From: JARFVT01 sp036677425
GTDB lineage: Bacteria > Pseudomonadota > Alphaproteobacteria > UBA8366 > Aestuariispiraceae
Assembly: GCA_036677425.1 (NCBI GenBank)
Contig: JARFVT010000013.1
Coordinates: forward strand, 1,984,001-2,048,000
Direction of reading: 5' to 3'
DNA: 64,000 nt
Shown: in pieces, positions 37,697 to 47,100 of the stretch
How positions within the stretch are numbered: position 1 is the first letter of the stretch
Layout of the letters: the number at the start of each line of letters is the position of its first letter
Made by a program: the position numbers and the translations under genes
The notes under the pieces: generated by a model
What the model was told of the DNA's origin: nothing
What the model saw: the letters and a program-made list of their open reading frames with translations, nothing else
Database searches by the model: none

Positions 37697-39043
37697 ATGT
37701 TTAAATACCAAAATATCATTGCAGGATTTATATTAATAATTTCATTATTAGCCATAATTGGCGGCAGTTCTATTTTCTTATTACGCGATATAGCCCGCAA
37801 TGCTGATGATATATATAATCATCCATTCATTGTCTCCAATGCAGCAAAAAATATCAAATTTCATTTGAACTTGATGCATCAAAATATGAAAGATGTGGTA
37901 TTAGCAGAAAATTATAAAGAAATAACCAGTGCAATAGATCAAATGCAGTCGCATGAGTTATCTGTGCTTTCCAACTTTGATATTATATCTGAAAGATTTT
38001 TAGGTAAAAAATTACAAATAGATGAAACATATCAGCTATTCCTCAATTGGAAACCTATTCGCAATGAAGTTATAAAATTAGTAACCGCCAATCACATCAA
38101 TGACGCGGCAATTATAATCAAGGGTAGTGGTGCAAACTATGTAAAAAAACTTAATAAACAAGTGGAAAATTTAGTAAAAAACTCAAAAAATATGTCCCAA
38201 CGCGAACATCTTATTGATCAAAATATAATGATGGCATCGCTTGATCTAAATGGTAAAATTATCGATATAAGTAATGCCCTATGCCGTTTTTTAAAATGCA
38301 TAAAAAAAGACTTAATCGGCACGGAAAGTGGTTTTTTTGATAATTCCGCCGATATGGAACAATCGCAAGAATATATATGGCAAGTCATAAATACGGGAAA
38401 AAGCTGGCATGGCGAAATAAGACATATAGATTATGACGGTAAATCATATTGGGCAAGTTCATCCATATTACCCATTTTTAATGATAATTTTGAACTAACA
38501 GGGTTTAATAATATATTAACCGATATAACCAGCAAAAAATTATCAATAACAGATAATTTAACAACATTATTTAACCGCCGCCAATATGAAGAAATTATTC
38601 GCCGAGAGATAAGATTGGCAAAACGCAATGGCACATCATTAACATTGGCCATCGCCGATATTGATTTTTTTAAAAATTATAACGATAATTATGGCCATCC
38701 AATGGGTGATAAAGCCTTGAATATTGTTGCAAAAAAAATGTTAAATGTCATGAAGCGCCCCAATGATTATGTATTTCGCATTGGTGGTGAAGAATTTGCA
38801 TTTATATTTTCAAACCTGAATTGTAATGAAAGCAACGCCTTTTTAGATGAGATAAGGCAATCAATCGAAATTTTAAAAATACCGCATGAATTTAGCAAAG
38901 CAAGCAAATATTTAACATTATCAATTGGCGCGCATGTAGCGTTGGAAAATAAAACCATCAGTGAAGAAGAAATTTATATCATGGCCGATAAGGCATTATA
39001 TATAGCCAAAGAAAAGCGCAATAATGTGATTGTAACATCATAA
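37697..39043 (+). CDS. Diguanylate cyclase with N-terminal membrane segment and PAS domain
   Basis: A 448-residue signalling protein. One clear membrane helix (about 8-30), a helical sensor region to about 175, a PAS-like domain (about 176-285: MMASLDLNGKIIDISNALCRFL ... ILTDITSKK) and a GGDEF domain with active-site GGEEF (FRIGGEEFAFIF) and LTTLFNRRQYEE. The intact signature predicts c-di-GMP synthesis. A second helix that would bound a periplasmic loop is not evident. Position between nir and nor genes suggests a redox or NO input, but no sensor motif proves this. Confidence 0.85.
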   Translation: MFKYQNIIAGFILIISLLAIIGGSSIFLLRDIARNADDIYNHPFIVSNAAKNIKFHLNLMHQNMKDVVLAENYKEITSAIDQMQSHELSVLSNFDIISERFLGKKLQIDETYQLFLNWKPIRNEVIKLVTANHINDAAIIIKGSGANYVKKLNKQVENLVKNSKNMSQREHLIDQNIMMASLDLNGKIIDISNALCRFLKCIKKDLIGTESGFFDNSADMEQSQEYIWQVINTGKSWHGEIRHIDYDGKSYWASSSILPIFNDNFELTGFNNILTDITSKKLSITDNLTTLFNRRQYEEIIRREIRLAKRNGTSLTLAIADIDFFKNYNDNYGHPMGDKALNIVAKKMLNVMKRPNDYVFRIGGEEFAFIFSNLNCNESNAFLDEIRQSIEILKIPHEFSKASKYLTLSIGAHVALENKTISEEEIYIMADKALYIAKEKRNNVIVTS

Positions 39044-39109
39044 TATTATTATAATATAACTAATAATCCAAATATAATTTTGGCTTAATAGCGCCGTTAA
39101 GGAATAAAT

Positions 39110-40570
39110 ATGTTAAATTTAAACGACCCCACATTGTTACAAACAAACGCATATATTAATGGCCAATGGATAGAAAGTGATAATAAATTTGCAGTCATCA
39201 ACCCTGCAACTGGTGATATTATTGCAAATGTTAGCGATATGGATACTAGTCAGCTAAATATGGCTATTGATAAGGCATATATAGCGCAAAAAGATTGGGC
39301 AGCATATACGGGTAAAGAACGATCAGTTATTTTACGTAAATGGTATGATTTAATCATTGCAAATGCCAATGATTTAGGGGCGATTATAACGGCGGAAATG
39401 GGCAAGCCTTTAGCCGAGGCAATCTGAGTAGTTTTATTTTTCGAATCATTTATTGAATGGTTTTGCGAAGAAGCAAAAAGAATTTACGGCGATGTTATAC
39501 CCGCCCATCAGCGCGATAAACGCATTGTTATTTTAAAACAACCAATTGGCGTTGTTGGTTCAATAACACCGTGGAATTTCCCCAATGCAATGATCGCCAG
39601 AAAAGTTGCACCCGCACTTGCCGTTGGTTGCAGCTTCATTGCAAGACCAGCAGAATTAACACCGCTTTCTGCCCTTGCAATGGCAGTTTTAGCTGACCTG
39701 GCCGGAATTCCTGCGGGGATATTTAATGTAGTGCCAAGCACCAACGCGGCGGAGGCAGGTGAAATTTTATGCAATAGCGAAAAAATTGCAAAGATAACAT
39801 TCACTGGCTCAACCCGTGTTGGTAAAATATTAATGCGTCAATGCGCCGAGGGCATCAAAAAAATATCATTAGAATTAGGCGGCAATGCGCCATTCATCGT
39901 ATTTGATGATGCGGATTTGGATAAAGCGGTCGAAGGGGCGATGATTGCCAAATATCGCAATAATGGTCAAACCTGCGTTTGTGCCAATCGGCTATATGTG
40001 CAAGCGGGAGTTTATGATGAATTCACCAAAAAACTTGCTGAAAAAGTACTAGAACTTAATATCGGTGATGGCTTCACCCAAGGAATAACCACAGGTCCGC
40101 TTATCAATCAAGCCGCATTGGAAAAAGTAACTTCACATGTTGAAGATGCAGTTGCCAAAGGTGCAAATATAGTAACTGGCGGTGAAAGTCATGATTTAGG
40201 TGGGCAATTTTATCAACCAACAATTTTAACCAATATGAATAAAAACATGGCAATTGCAGATGAAGAAACATTCGGCCCTGTTGCTGCGTTATTTAAATTT
40301 GAAAGCGAAGCAGAAGTTATAGAATTGGCAAATGATACGCAATTTGGCTTGGCTGGGTATTTTTATTCCAATGATATTGCTAGAATTTGGCGCGTAGCCG
40401 AAGCAATGGAAACTGGTATGGTTGGTATTAATACCGGGCTAATTTCAACCGAAGTCGCACCATTTGGCGGCATTAAACAATCTGGTTTAGGGCGTGAAGG
40501 CAGTAAATATGGTATTGAAGATTTTCTTGAAATCAAATATCTATGTTTTGGTGAAATTAATAATATATAA
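39110..40570 (+). pseudogene. gabD: Succinate-semialdehyde dehydrogenase-type aldehyde dehydrogenase interrupted by an in-frame TGA
   Basis: One frame of 486 codons encodes a full GabD-like enzyme except TGA at 39425-39427. Before: NGQWIESDNKFAVINPATGD to EMGKPLAEAI. After: FIEWFCEEAKRIYGD, GSITPWNFPNAMIARK, catalytic Glu in ELGGNAPF and Cys in NNGQTCVCANR. The length across the lesion matches homologues exactly, and the stop falls where they have the Gly of KGE; GGA to TGA is one base. The next few residues (VVLFFE) are also atypical. Role if restored: oxidising succinate semialdehyde in GABA/polyamine use. Confidence 0.87.
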
Positions 40571-40587
40571 AAACATATGAGGCCATC

Positions 40588-41271
40588 ATGAAAATTGGTA
40601 TTTTACAAACAGGGCATGTCCCAAAGGAATTAGAAAATAAATATCCTAATTATAGCCAGCAATTCATCACAATGTTACACGGTAATGGCTTTGAATTTAT
40701 AAATTATGATATTTTAAATGATGAATTGCCACAATCACCATCAATGGCCGATGGTTGGTTAATCACCGGCTCAAAATACGGTGTTTATGAAGATCATTCA
40801 TGGATAAAGCCATTGGAAAATTTTATCAAAAACTCCTATGACAACAATATACCAATGGTCGGGATTTGTTTTGGTCATCAAATAATCGCCAAAGCATTAG
40901 GCGGCAAAGTCGAAAAATGGAAAAATGGCTGGTCGGTTGGTGCAACCGAATATAAATTAATCAATAGCGATAAAATATTATGCCAAAATGCCATGCATCA
41001 GGATCAAGTTACTGTTATTCCCGATGGAGCAACGGTAATTGCCACGTCAAGTTTTTGTAAATATGCTGCCATGTCCTATGGTAAAAAAGCCTTAACATGG
41101 CAATGCCATCCTGAATTTTCCTCTGAATTCATGAAGGATTTGATAATTTCACGACAAGATATACTGCCCGTTGAGATCGCAAAAAATGCTTTAAAAAGCC
41201 TTAAAAAACCATTAACCACCGATTATATCATACAAAAAATTGTTAATTTTTATAATTCAAACCGCGAATAA
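40588..41271 (+). CDS. Class I glutamine amidotransferase-like protein
   Basis: A 227-residue stand-alone GATase domain. Nucleophile elbow GICFGHQ (Cys94), and the later WQCHPEFS supplying His and Glu of the triad. It is 17 bases after gabD on the same strand. Similar proteins act as gamma-glutamyl hydrolases or with uncharacterised partners; together with gabD and the nearby FAD amine oxidase it may have served amine catabolism, which is inference. Confidence 0.8.
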   Translation: MKIGILQTGHVPKELENKYPNYSQQFITMLHGNGFEFINYDILNDELPQSPSMADGWLITGSKYGVYEDHSWIKPLENFIKNSYDNNIPMVGICFGHQIIAKALGGKVEKWKNGWSVGATEYKLINSDKILCQNAMHQDQVTVIPDGATVIATSSFCKYAAMSYGKKALTWQCHPEFSSEFMKDLIISRQDILPVEIAKNALKSLKKPLTTDYIIQKIVNFYNSNRE

Positions 41272-41312
41272 AATTAATGAGCATGATAGGATATTATAAT
41301 GCATCGCAATAA

Positions 41313-42026
41313 TCATTCAATTTCTTCACAAAATTTTGCCAATTCCAATGGGCTATTAATCATAACGCCTGATCCTTTGCTTTTAACACCAAGTTTTTTT
41401 AATTTACCAAAGGCACGCGATAAAGTTTCTGGCTGCATACCAAGCCGTGCTGCGACAAGGGTTTTATCATATGGCAGGTAAATATTAATTGGGTGATTAT
41501 CATTGGCATTATCATTTGCATTATCATTAATATTAGCGCAAAGGCCAACCAAAAAACTTGCCAATCTCTGTGCCGTTGGCCTACCGTTTAACTGTTCCAT
41601 TTGATTGACCAGATGGCGCATATGTGCCGACATAGAAGCCAACATTTGCATCGATAATTGTGCATTTCCCATTAATTTTTCTTTAAATTTTGCTCCTGAA
41701 AATACCAACAGCGTTGAATCTTCGACTGCCTCCGCTGATGCGGGGAATGTTTCCTGACCTAAAATAGCAGCCTCTGCAAAGGATTCGCCCGCCGTAAATG
41801 TGTGCAATACAACTTGATGCCCATCGGACATATCCCGGTATAATTTTGCCCAACCATTAAGAATAACAAAAAACCTATCTGCCTTATCACCATATTGAAA
41901 AATAAGTTGCCCGCGAGTATATTGCTTTGGAATAGCTGTTTCCATAATATCTATTTAATGCTCGTAAGAAAGCCCCTTAAACAACGGAATACGCTGTGCT
42001 ATTTCCATTATTTTTTGATCAATCAT
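41313..42026 (-). pseudogene. nnr: NNR/DNR-type Crp/Fnr regulator interrupted by an in-frame TAA
   Basis: A 237-codon frame starts at ATG 42026 (MIDQKIMEIAQRIPLFKGLS) and is interrupted only by TAA at 41955-41957; an open part restarts at ATG 41945. The N-terminal piece is the typical beginning of Crp/Fnr effector domains. The rest has the cyclic-nucleotide-type beta roll, a dimer helix and the HTH PYDKTLVAARLGMQPETLSRAF, close to DNR/NNR. No FNR-type Cys cluster is seen, so NO-sensing NNR is preferred over O2-sensing FNR. CAA to TAA would explain the stop. A restart at 41945 would lose about 27 residues and part of the beta roll. Confidence 0.85.
41497..41532 (-). repeat. Three 12-bp tandem units inside nnr
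   Basis: The units TTATCATTGGCA, TTATCATTTGCA and TTATCATTAATA (plus strand) encode the repeated Asn-Asp-Asn-Ala segment in the loop between the dimer helix and the DNA-binding domain. Length changes by whole units would keep the frame. Confidence 0.8.
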
Positions 42027-42175
42027 AATCACCCAATCTTTATATTATAATATTATATGCTATTTATTTTAATCTAATATAATCTGAAACAGTATCTATT
42101 AACAATAAACTTTTAGATTAATTAATTAATTATTAATTCATAATATATGCTGATATATATATTAGAAATATATTA

Positions 42176-42189
42176 TTGATCTTAGTCAA
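42176..42189 (+). promoter_or_regulatory. NNR/FNR-type site upstream of norC
   Basis: TTGAT-CTTA-GTCAA is a hybrid dyad. A -10-like TAGATT (42212-42217) begins 29.5 bases from its centre, the class II distance. It leaves a leader of about 105 bases before norC. The 302-base gap 42027-42328 holds nothing else that I can identify. Confidence 0.75.
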
Positions 42190-42328
42190 AGCAAGCTTGT
42201 TATTTGGCTGATAGATTAGACTAGGTTTATTGGGTACTATACTATATATAAAGACTTGGCGATATTATTAATTTTCAAGTTTTATTATACACCCAATTAT
42301 ATAATAACATCTAACTGATGGAAGCAAT

Positions 42329-42781
42329 ATGGCTGAAGGTTTTACGAAAACAGCCGCCAGAAATATTTTTTATGGTGGTTCGCTATTCTTTTTCGCAATC
42401 CTTGTTATCCTTACAATACAAAGTGTTGGTTATATTAAGGAAACAGGAACAAATGAAAAAACCCTGACTGCATCTGTGGTCGCGGGTAAACATGTGTGGG
42501 AAAAACATTCCTGCATTAACTGTCATACTATTCTTGGTGAAGGTGCATATTTTGCTCCTGAATTAGGCAATGTATGGAAACGCTATGACGGTGTTGAAGA
42601 CCCTGAAGGCGCACGCGAAGGTATTATTGCATGGATGCAATCACAGCCCTCTGGCGCAGAAGGCCGTAGGCAAATGCCTCAATTTAACTTGTCTGACGAA
42701 GAATTAACCAATCTTGTCGATTTTTTAGAATGGACAAGTACAATCAACACACAAAATTGGCCACCTAATGATGCTGGTTAA
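42329..42781 (+). CDS. norC: Nitric oxide reductase cytochrome c subunit
   Basis: A 150-residue protein with one membrane anchor (about 12-33) and heme motif CINCH (Cys62/Cys65/His66) followed by TILGEGAYFAPELGNVW; axial Met in RRQMPQFNLSDEE. It delivers electrons to NorB. The first gene of the nor cluster, with an NNR-type box upstream, 34 bases before norB. Confidence 0.96.
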   Translation: MAEGFTKTAARNIFYGGSLFFFAILVILTIQSVGYIKETGTNEKTLTASVVAGKHVWEKHSCINCHTILGEGAYFAPELGNVWKRYDGVEDPEGAREGIIAWMQSQPSGAEGRRQMPQFNLSDEELTNLVDFLEWTSTINTQNWPPNDAG

Positions 42782-42815
42782 GCCCAGTTAAGCAATAGAG
42801 TTTGAGGAATAAAAG

Positions 42816-44136
42816 ATGAAATATCAAACACAAAGGCTGGCCTACCCGTATTTTTTAGGTGCTATGATCTTATTCGTAGCCCAAGTGGTAGGCGGCACAA
42901 TCGCTGGAACTATTTATGTCTTTCCAAATTTTTTGGCAGATTTAGTTCCCTTTAATATTATTCGTATGATCCATACCAACGCATTAGTCGTGTGGTTGTT
43001 AATGGGTTTTTTTTGGCGCAGCATATTATTTACTGCCCGAAGAATGCGAAACAGAAATTTGGAGCCCTAAACTAGCAATCATTCAATTTTGGTTGTTCTT
43101 TTTAGGTGCTGCTGGCATCGTCGTTGGTTATCTTTTAGGTTACCACGAAGGTAGAGAGTTTTTAGAACAACCATTATGGGGCAAAATTGCCATTGTTGTT
43201 GTTGTCTTGATATTCTTATTCAACATTACAATGACGGTTTTAAAAGGCCGCAAAACGGTTATATCAAATATCCTGCTATTGGGTCTTTGGGGCTTGGCTA
43301 TTTTCTTCCTATTTGCATTTTATAATCCTGATAATCTTTCTATCGATAAAGTCTTTTGGTGGTATGTTATCCATCTTTGGGTTGAAGGCGTATGGGAACT
43401 TATCATGGCAGCAATCCTTGCATTTTTGATGATTAAAATGACAGGTGTTGATCGTGAAATAGTTGAAAAATGGCTTTATGTAATTGTTGGTTTGGCTTTG
43501 TTTTCTGGTCTGCTTGGTACTGGTCATCATTATTATTGGATCGGCACACCGGCTTACTGGCAATGGGTTGGCAGCATATTTTCCGCATTGGAATTGGCAC
43601 CGTTTCTCGCGATGGTTATGTTCAGTTTTTATATGGTCAGAAAGGGTGGTCGCAACCACCCCAACAAAGCGGCCTTGTTATGGACATTAGGCTGTACGGT
43701 AATGGCATTTTTTGGTGCAGGTGTGTGGGGTTTCTTACATACATTATCAAGTATAAATTATTACACCCATGGCACACAACTAACTCCTGCCCATGCTCAT
43801 CTGGCCTTCTTTGGTGCTTATGTTATGATAGTTTTGGCGATAATAACCTATGCAATGCCAAAATTACGCAATATGCAACCGTATAATCAGGTGCTTAACA
43901 TGTGGTCATTCTGGATAATGTGTTCGGGTATGGCGTTCATGACATTTGCCTTAACCGCAGCAGGCGTATTACAAACACATCTGCAACGGGTCTTAGGAAT
44001 GGACTTCATGGAAGTTCAAGAACAGATAAGCCTATTTTATGTTTTCCGATTAATCGCAGGCGTCGTAGTTGTTTTTGTCGTTATACTTTTCGTATATTCA
44101 ATTTTTGCCAAAGACAAAACAGCCGAAAAAGCATAG
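42816..44136 (+). pseudogene. norB: Nitric oxide reductase large subunit, frameshifted at a T8 tract
   Basis: The frame from ATG 42816 leaves the family sequence after VVWLLMGFF and stops at 43070; the correct frame continues to 44136. The junction is T8 at 43007-43014. With seven T the sequence reads GFFGAAYYLLPEECETEIWSP and joins the rest, giving about 439 residues of typical NorB with helices and metal-site His segments (RMIHTN; WWYVIHLWVEGVWE; GTGHHYYWIG; HLAFFGAYV). NorB reduces two NO to N2O. All neighbours are intact, so a sequence error or transcript slippage is quite possible. Confidence 0.93.
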
Positions 44137-44160
44137 AAAGATTATCAATTCATAGCTAAC

Positions 44161-44202
44161 CTGACTTAAGTCAAAGTAAAATAGTCAGGTTTAAAATATA
44201 AT
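44161..44202 (+). promoter_or_regulatory. NNR-type promoter upstream of norQ
   Basis: CTGAC-TTAA-GTCAA (44161-44174) differs from the consensus dyad by one base. A perfect -10 TATAAT (44197-44202) starts 29.5 bases from its centre, the class II geometry with a start near 44209. This gives norQD their own NO-controlled promoter. Confidence 0.8.
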
Positions 44203-44204
44203 AG

Positions 44205-44232
44205 CGGCCTTGGGAGTTATTTCTCAAGGCCG
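44205..44232 (+). terminator. Hairpin between norB and norQ, probable norCB terminator
   Basis: CGGCCTTG (44205-44212) pairs with CAAGGCCG (44225-44232), with partial pairing extending inside, followed by TTATTCATT. It lies about 70 bases after norB and on top of the predicted norQ transcription start, so it could end norCB transcripts or form the first part of the norQ leader. Confidence 0.65.
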
Positions 44233-44262
44233 TTATTCATTAGATTTTAAGGGTTGTAAGTC

Positions 44263-45093
44263 ATGCAAACAGAAAGTAATCGACAAATGGAAAATTTTAA
44301 ATCAGAAAATTCATCACCTGATATTCCTTATTATCTTCCTGTTGGCAATGAATGCCAATTATTCGAACAGGCATATAAAAGTAATTTAGCCTTTATGTTG
44401 AAAGGCCCAACTGGTTGCGGCAAAACAAGGTTTATCACCCATATGGCAGAGAAGTTAGGCTTGCCATTATACAGCGTATCCTGCCATGATGATTTAACCG
44501 CCGCAGATTTAACGGGGCGGTATTTATTGCAAGGCGGTGAAACCAAATGGGTCGATGGCCCGTTGACAAGGGCAGTGCGCGAAGGCGGAATTTGTTATCT
44601 TGACGAAGTGGTTGAGGCAAGAAAAGACGTAACCGTTGTTTTACACCCATTGACCGATGATAGGCGCATATTGCCGCTTGATCGCACTGGTGAAATATTG
44701 CAAGCGCCAAAAAATTTCATGCTAGTAGTATCTTTTAACCCAGGCTATCAGAATATTTTAAAAAATTTAAAACCAAGCACAAGGCAACGTTTCATTGCAA
44801 TGGAATTTAATTATCCACCGGCCAGTCAAGAAATAGCCATTGTCGCACAAGAAAGCGGGCTAGACCTTGATCGTTGTGAAAGCTTGGTTAATTTAGCAAG
44901 ACGCATACGCCAATTAAAAGATTTGGATTTAGAAGAAGGCGCATCAACAAGATTAATAATTTATTGTGCCACCTTAATTAAAGCGGGAATTGACCCGATG
45001 GAAGCGGCAATCGCCACATTAATCGAACCCTTAAGCGACGAAGCCAGCATTAAAGAAGGATTGATAGAAGTAGTTTCGGCAACATTTGATTAA
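44263..45093 (+). CDS. norQ: NorQ, MoxR-type AAA ATPase for NO reductase maturation
   Basis: A 276-residue AAA+ protein. Walker A GPTGCGKT near residue 48, Walker B ICYLDEVVEARKDV, sensor-like VVSFNPGYQN. With NorD it activates the NorCB complex, probably by helping iron insertion. ATG 44263 follows AAGGGTTGTAAGTC; ATG 44287 is possible. norD follows 42 bases later. Confidence 0.94.
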   Translation: MQTESNRQMENFKSENSSPDIPYYLPVGNECQLFEQAYKSNLAFMLKGPTGCGKTRFITHMAEKLGLPLYSVSCHDDLTAADLTGRYLLQGGETKWVDGPLTRAVREGGICYLDEVVEARKDVTVVLHPLTDDRRILPLDRTGEILQAPKNFMLVVSFNPGYQNILKNLKPSTRQRFIAMEFNYPPASQEIAIVAQESGLDLDRCESLVNLARRIRQLKDLDLEEGASTRLIIYCATLIKAGIDPMEAAIATLIEPLSDEASIKEGLIEVVSATFD

Positions 45094-45135
45094 GCATTTT
45101 TTTAAATATTAAATATTACATCAAGAGAAATAATA

Positions 45136-47100
45136 ATGGGCATATTAGAAATTTTTGAACCAGAAGAATTAATCGGTAAATTCTGGGCAAAGCGTATTAG
45201 TGGTCAAACAAGTTATCACCATTATACAGAAAATGCAGTAAAATTTGAAGATATATCCCAAGCATTAAAGATATATTTCCGCGCCCTTGGCGGCGATGCG
45301 GGTTTGGAATTATCGGCGGCAATTGCCAAAAGTAAATCCCATAGGCTTAGCCTAAAAATGAAAATAGCCATGGATGAAGAAAAATTAGAAGATGCCAGCA
45401 TCGATGATGAAAATTTAATTTTGCCATCAAATATTGATTTTTTTGATGATAAAAATCTTAATCGCAAGCTTTATTTCTGGTTGGCAGCATTCATGGTCCA
45501 TATAAAATCACCAGCTAAAAATATACCAACATCAGGATATTTAGGCGATCTATATATCATCAGAAATAATTTAATTGCTACAAAATCTGTATTAGAAGAC
45601 TTTCCAGGGCTTAAATCTAGCTATAAAATTTTGGCAGCAAAAATCGCCACAGCAAGGCCAAAACTGAACCTGCCAACAGAAGAAAAATTGGTTGAAGAAA
45701 TATTATTAGCCATATTAACCAACAGCAAGCCCAATAGCATTAATGCACAAAAATTATTATTAAATATATTAGATGGAAATTTAGATCAGATCGAAGAACC
45801 GATAGGATATAAGTCTTTCTTGCAAATACCGCTTTGGGGATATGTAAAAAAAACAACCACCGCCCGCAATAGATATAATGACATGGACATAGAAGATTTA
45901 AATGATGATCAGTCCGTCTCACAAGATTTACGCGATGGTCGTAAACGCAAGGTAGCACAAGATGATAATGATCAAGCCGAACGCGATGACCCATTAATTT
46001 TAAACCGATTTGAAAAAATTATAACCATTGCGGAAATGGTAAATGTCAATTCTGCGGTCGATGACGATGAAAATACAGACGCCAAAGCCGCCGCAGATGA
46101 TTTAGACGAAATTTCATTATCAAAAAATAAACGCAAAACCGCGTCAAAAATAAAATTTGATCTGGATTTACCACCAGATGCGGTCGATGAAACTAAACTT
46201 ACTGGCGAAATAACCTATCCTGAATGGGATTATCGCAAATCATCTTATCACCTCGATCATTGCATAATATTTACCAGTCATATCAAAGATGAAGATCAAG
46301 ATGAAAATAATGATGATATTTGGATAGCCGATAAACGCGCCCAACAACGTATAAGACGTATAAGCAAACAATTCGAAGCCTTACGACCAAAACGCCAAAC
46401 CATTCATCGACAATTAGACGGTCAAGAATTGGATATTGACGCATTGATAAGGTCACGTTGCGATTTACGCGCAATGGGCGAAGGCAGCGACCAAATATTC
46501 ACTACATTTCGTAATCAAGAACGCGATATGGCGACCGCTATTTTGGTTGATACATCACTTTCAACCGATGGTTGGATCGATAATAGACGAATTTTAGACG
46601 TGGAAAAAGAGGCATTAATGACCCTTACCCACGGACTTAGCGCCAGTGATGATCAACATGCAATATATAGCTTTTCATCAAAAAAACGCACATATGTCAA
46701 GGTTGATTGCATCAAGGATATTGTAGAGAATTTATCCGAAGCAGTTTTAAAACGCATTGGTGCTTTAAAACCTGTATATTCTACAAGAATGTGGGCTGAA
46801 ATCCGCCATGTTAGCAATGAATTACAACAAGGTGCAAATATACCTATATTATTATTGATAATAAGCGATGGCAAACCCAATGATCTTGATCATTATGAAG
46901 GCAGATACGGCATAGAAGATACCAGAAAAGCAATAATAGAAGCCCGTGCCAATGGTTTGGCAGTATTTGGCGTTACCATCGATATCAAAGCACAAGATTA
47001 TTTTCCCTATATATTTGGTCGCGGTGGTTGTGCCATCGTACCGCATATTGATAGTTTATCATCTGCCCTACCGGGTATTTTTCGTCAATTAATCAGATGA
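45136..47100 (+). CDS. norD: NorD, VWA-domain maturation protein of NO reductase
   Basis: A 654-residue cytoplasmic protein. The C-terminal VWA domain has the MIDAS motif ILVDTSLSTDGW and later ISDGKPND; the middle is rich in charged, low-complexity stretches (about 255-340). NorD binds NorQ, and the pair is needed for active NorCB. The stop overlaps the next start by four bases (ATGA). AGAGAAAT precedes ATG 45136. Confidence 0.93.
   Translation: MGILEIFEPEELIGKFWAKRISGQTSYHHYTENAVKFEDISQALKIYFRALGGDAGLELSAAIAKSKSHRLSLKMKIAMDEEKLEDASIDDENLILPSNIDFFDDKNLNRKLYFWLAAFMVHIKSPAKNIPTSGYLGDLYIIRNNLIATKSVLEDFPGLKSSYKILAAKIATARPKLNLPTEEKLVEEILLAILTNSKPNSINAQKLLLNILDGNLDQIEEPIGYKSFLQIPLWGYVKKTTTARNRYNDMDIEDLNDDQSVSQDLRDGRKRKVAQDDNDQAERDDPLILNRFEKIITIAEMVNVNSAVDDDENTDAKAAADDLDEISLSKNKRKTASKIKFDLDLPPDAVDETKLTGEITYPEWDYRKSSYHLDHCIIFTSHIKDEDQDENNDDIWIADKRAQQRIRRISKQFEALRPKRQTIHRQLDGQELDIDALIRSRCDLRAMGEGSDQIFTTFRNQERDMATAILVDTSLSTDGWIDNRRILDVEKEALMTLTHGLSASDDQHAIYSFSSKKRTYVKVDCIKDIVENLSEAVLKRIGALKPVYSTRMWAEIRHVSNELQQGANIPILLLIISDGKPNDLDHYEGRYGIEDTRKAIIEARANGLAVFGVTIDIKAQDYFPYIFGRGGCAIVPHIDSLSSALPGIFRQLIR

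Noticed and set aside
41299..41481. Small plus-strand frame before nnr end
   Set aside because: Antisense to the nnr DNA-binding domain, no independent evidence.
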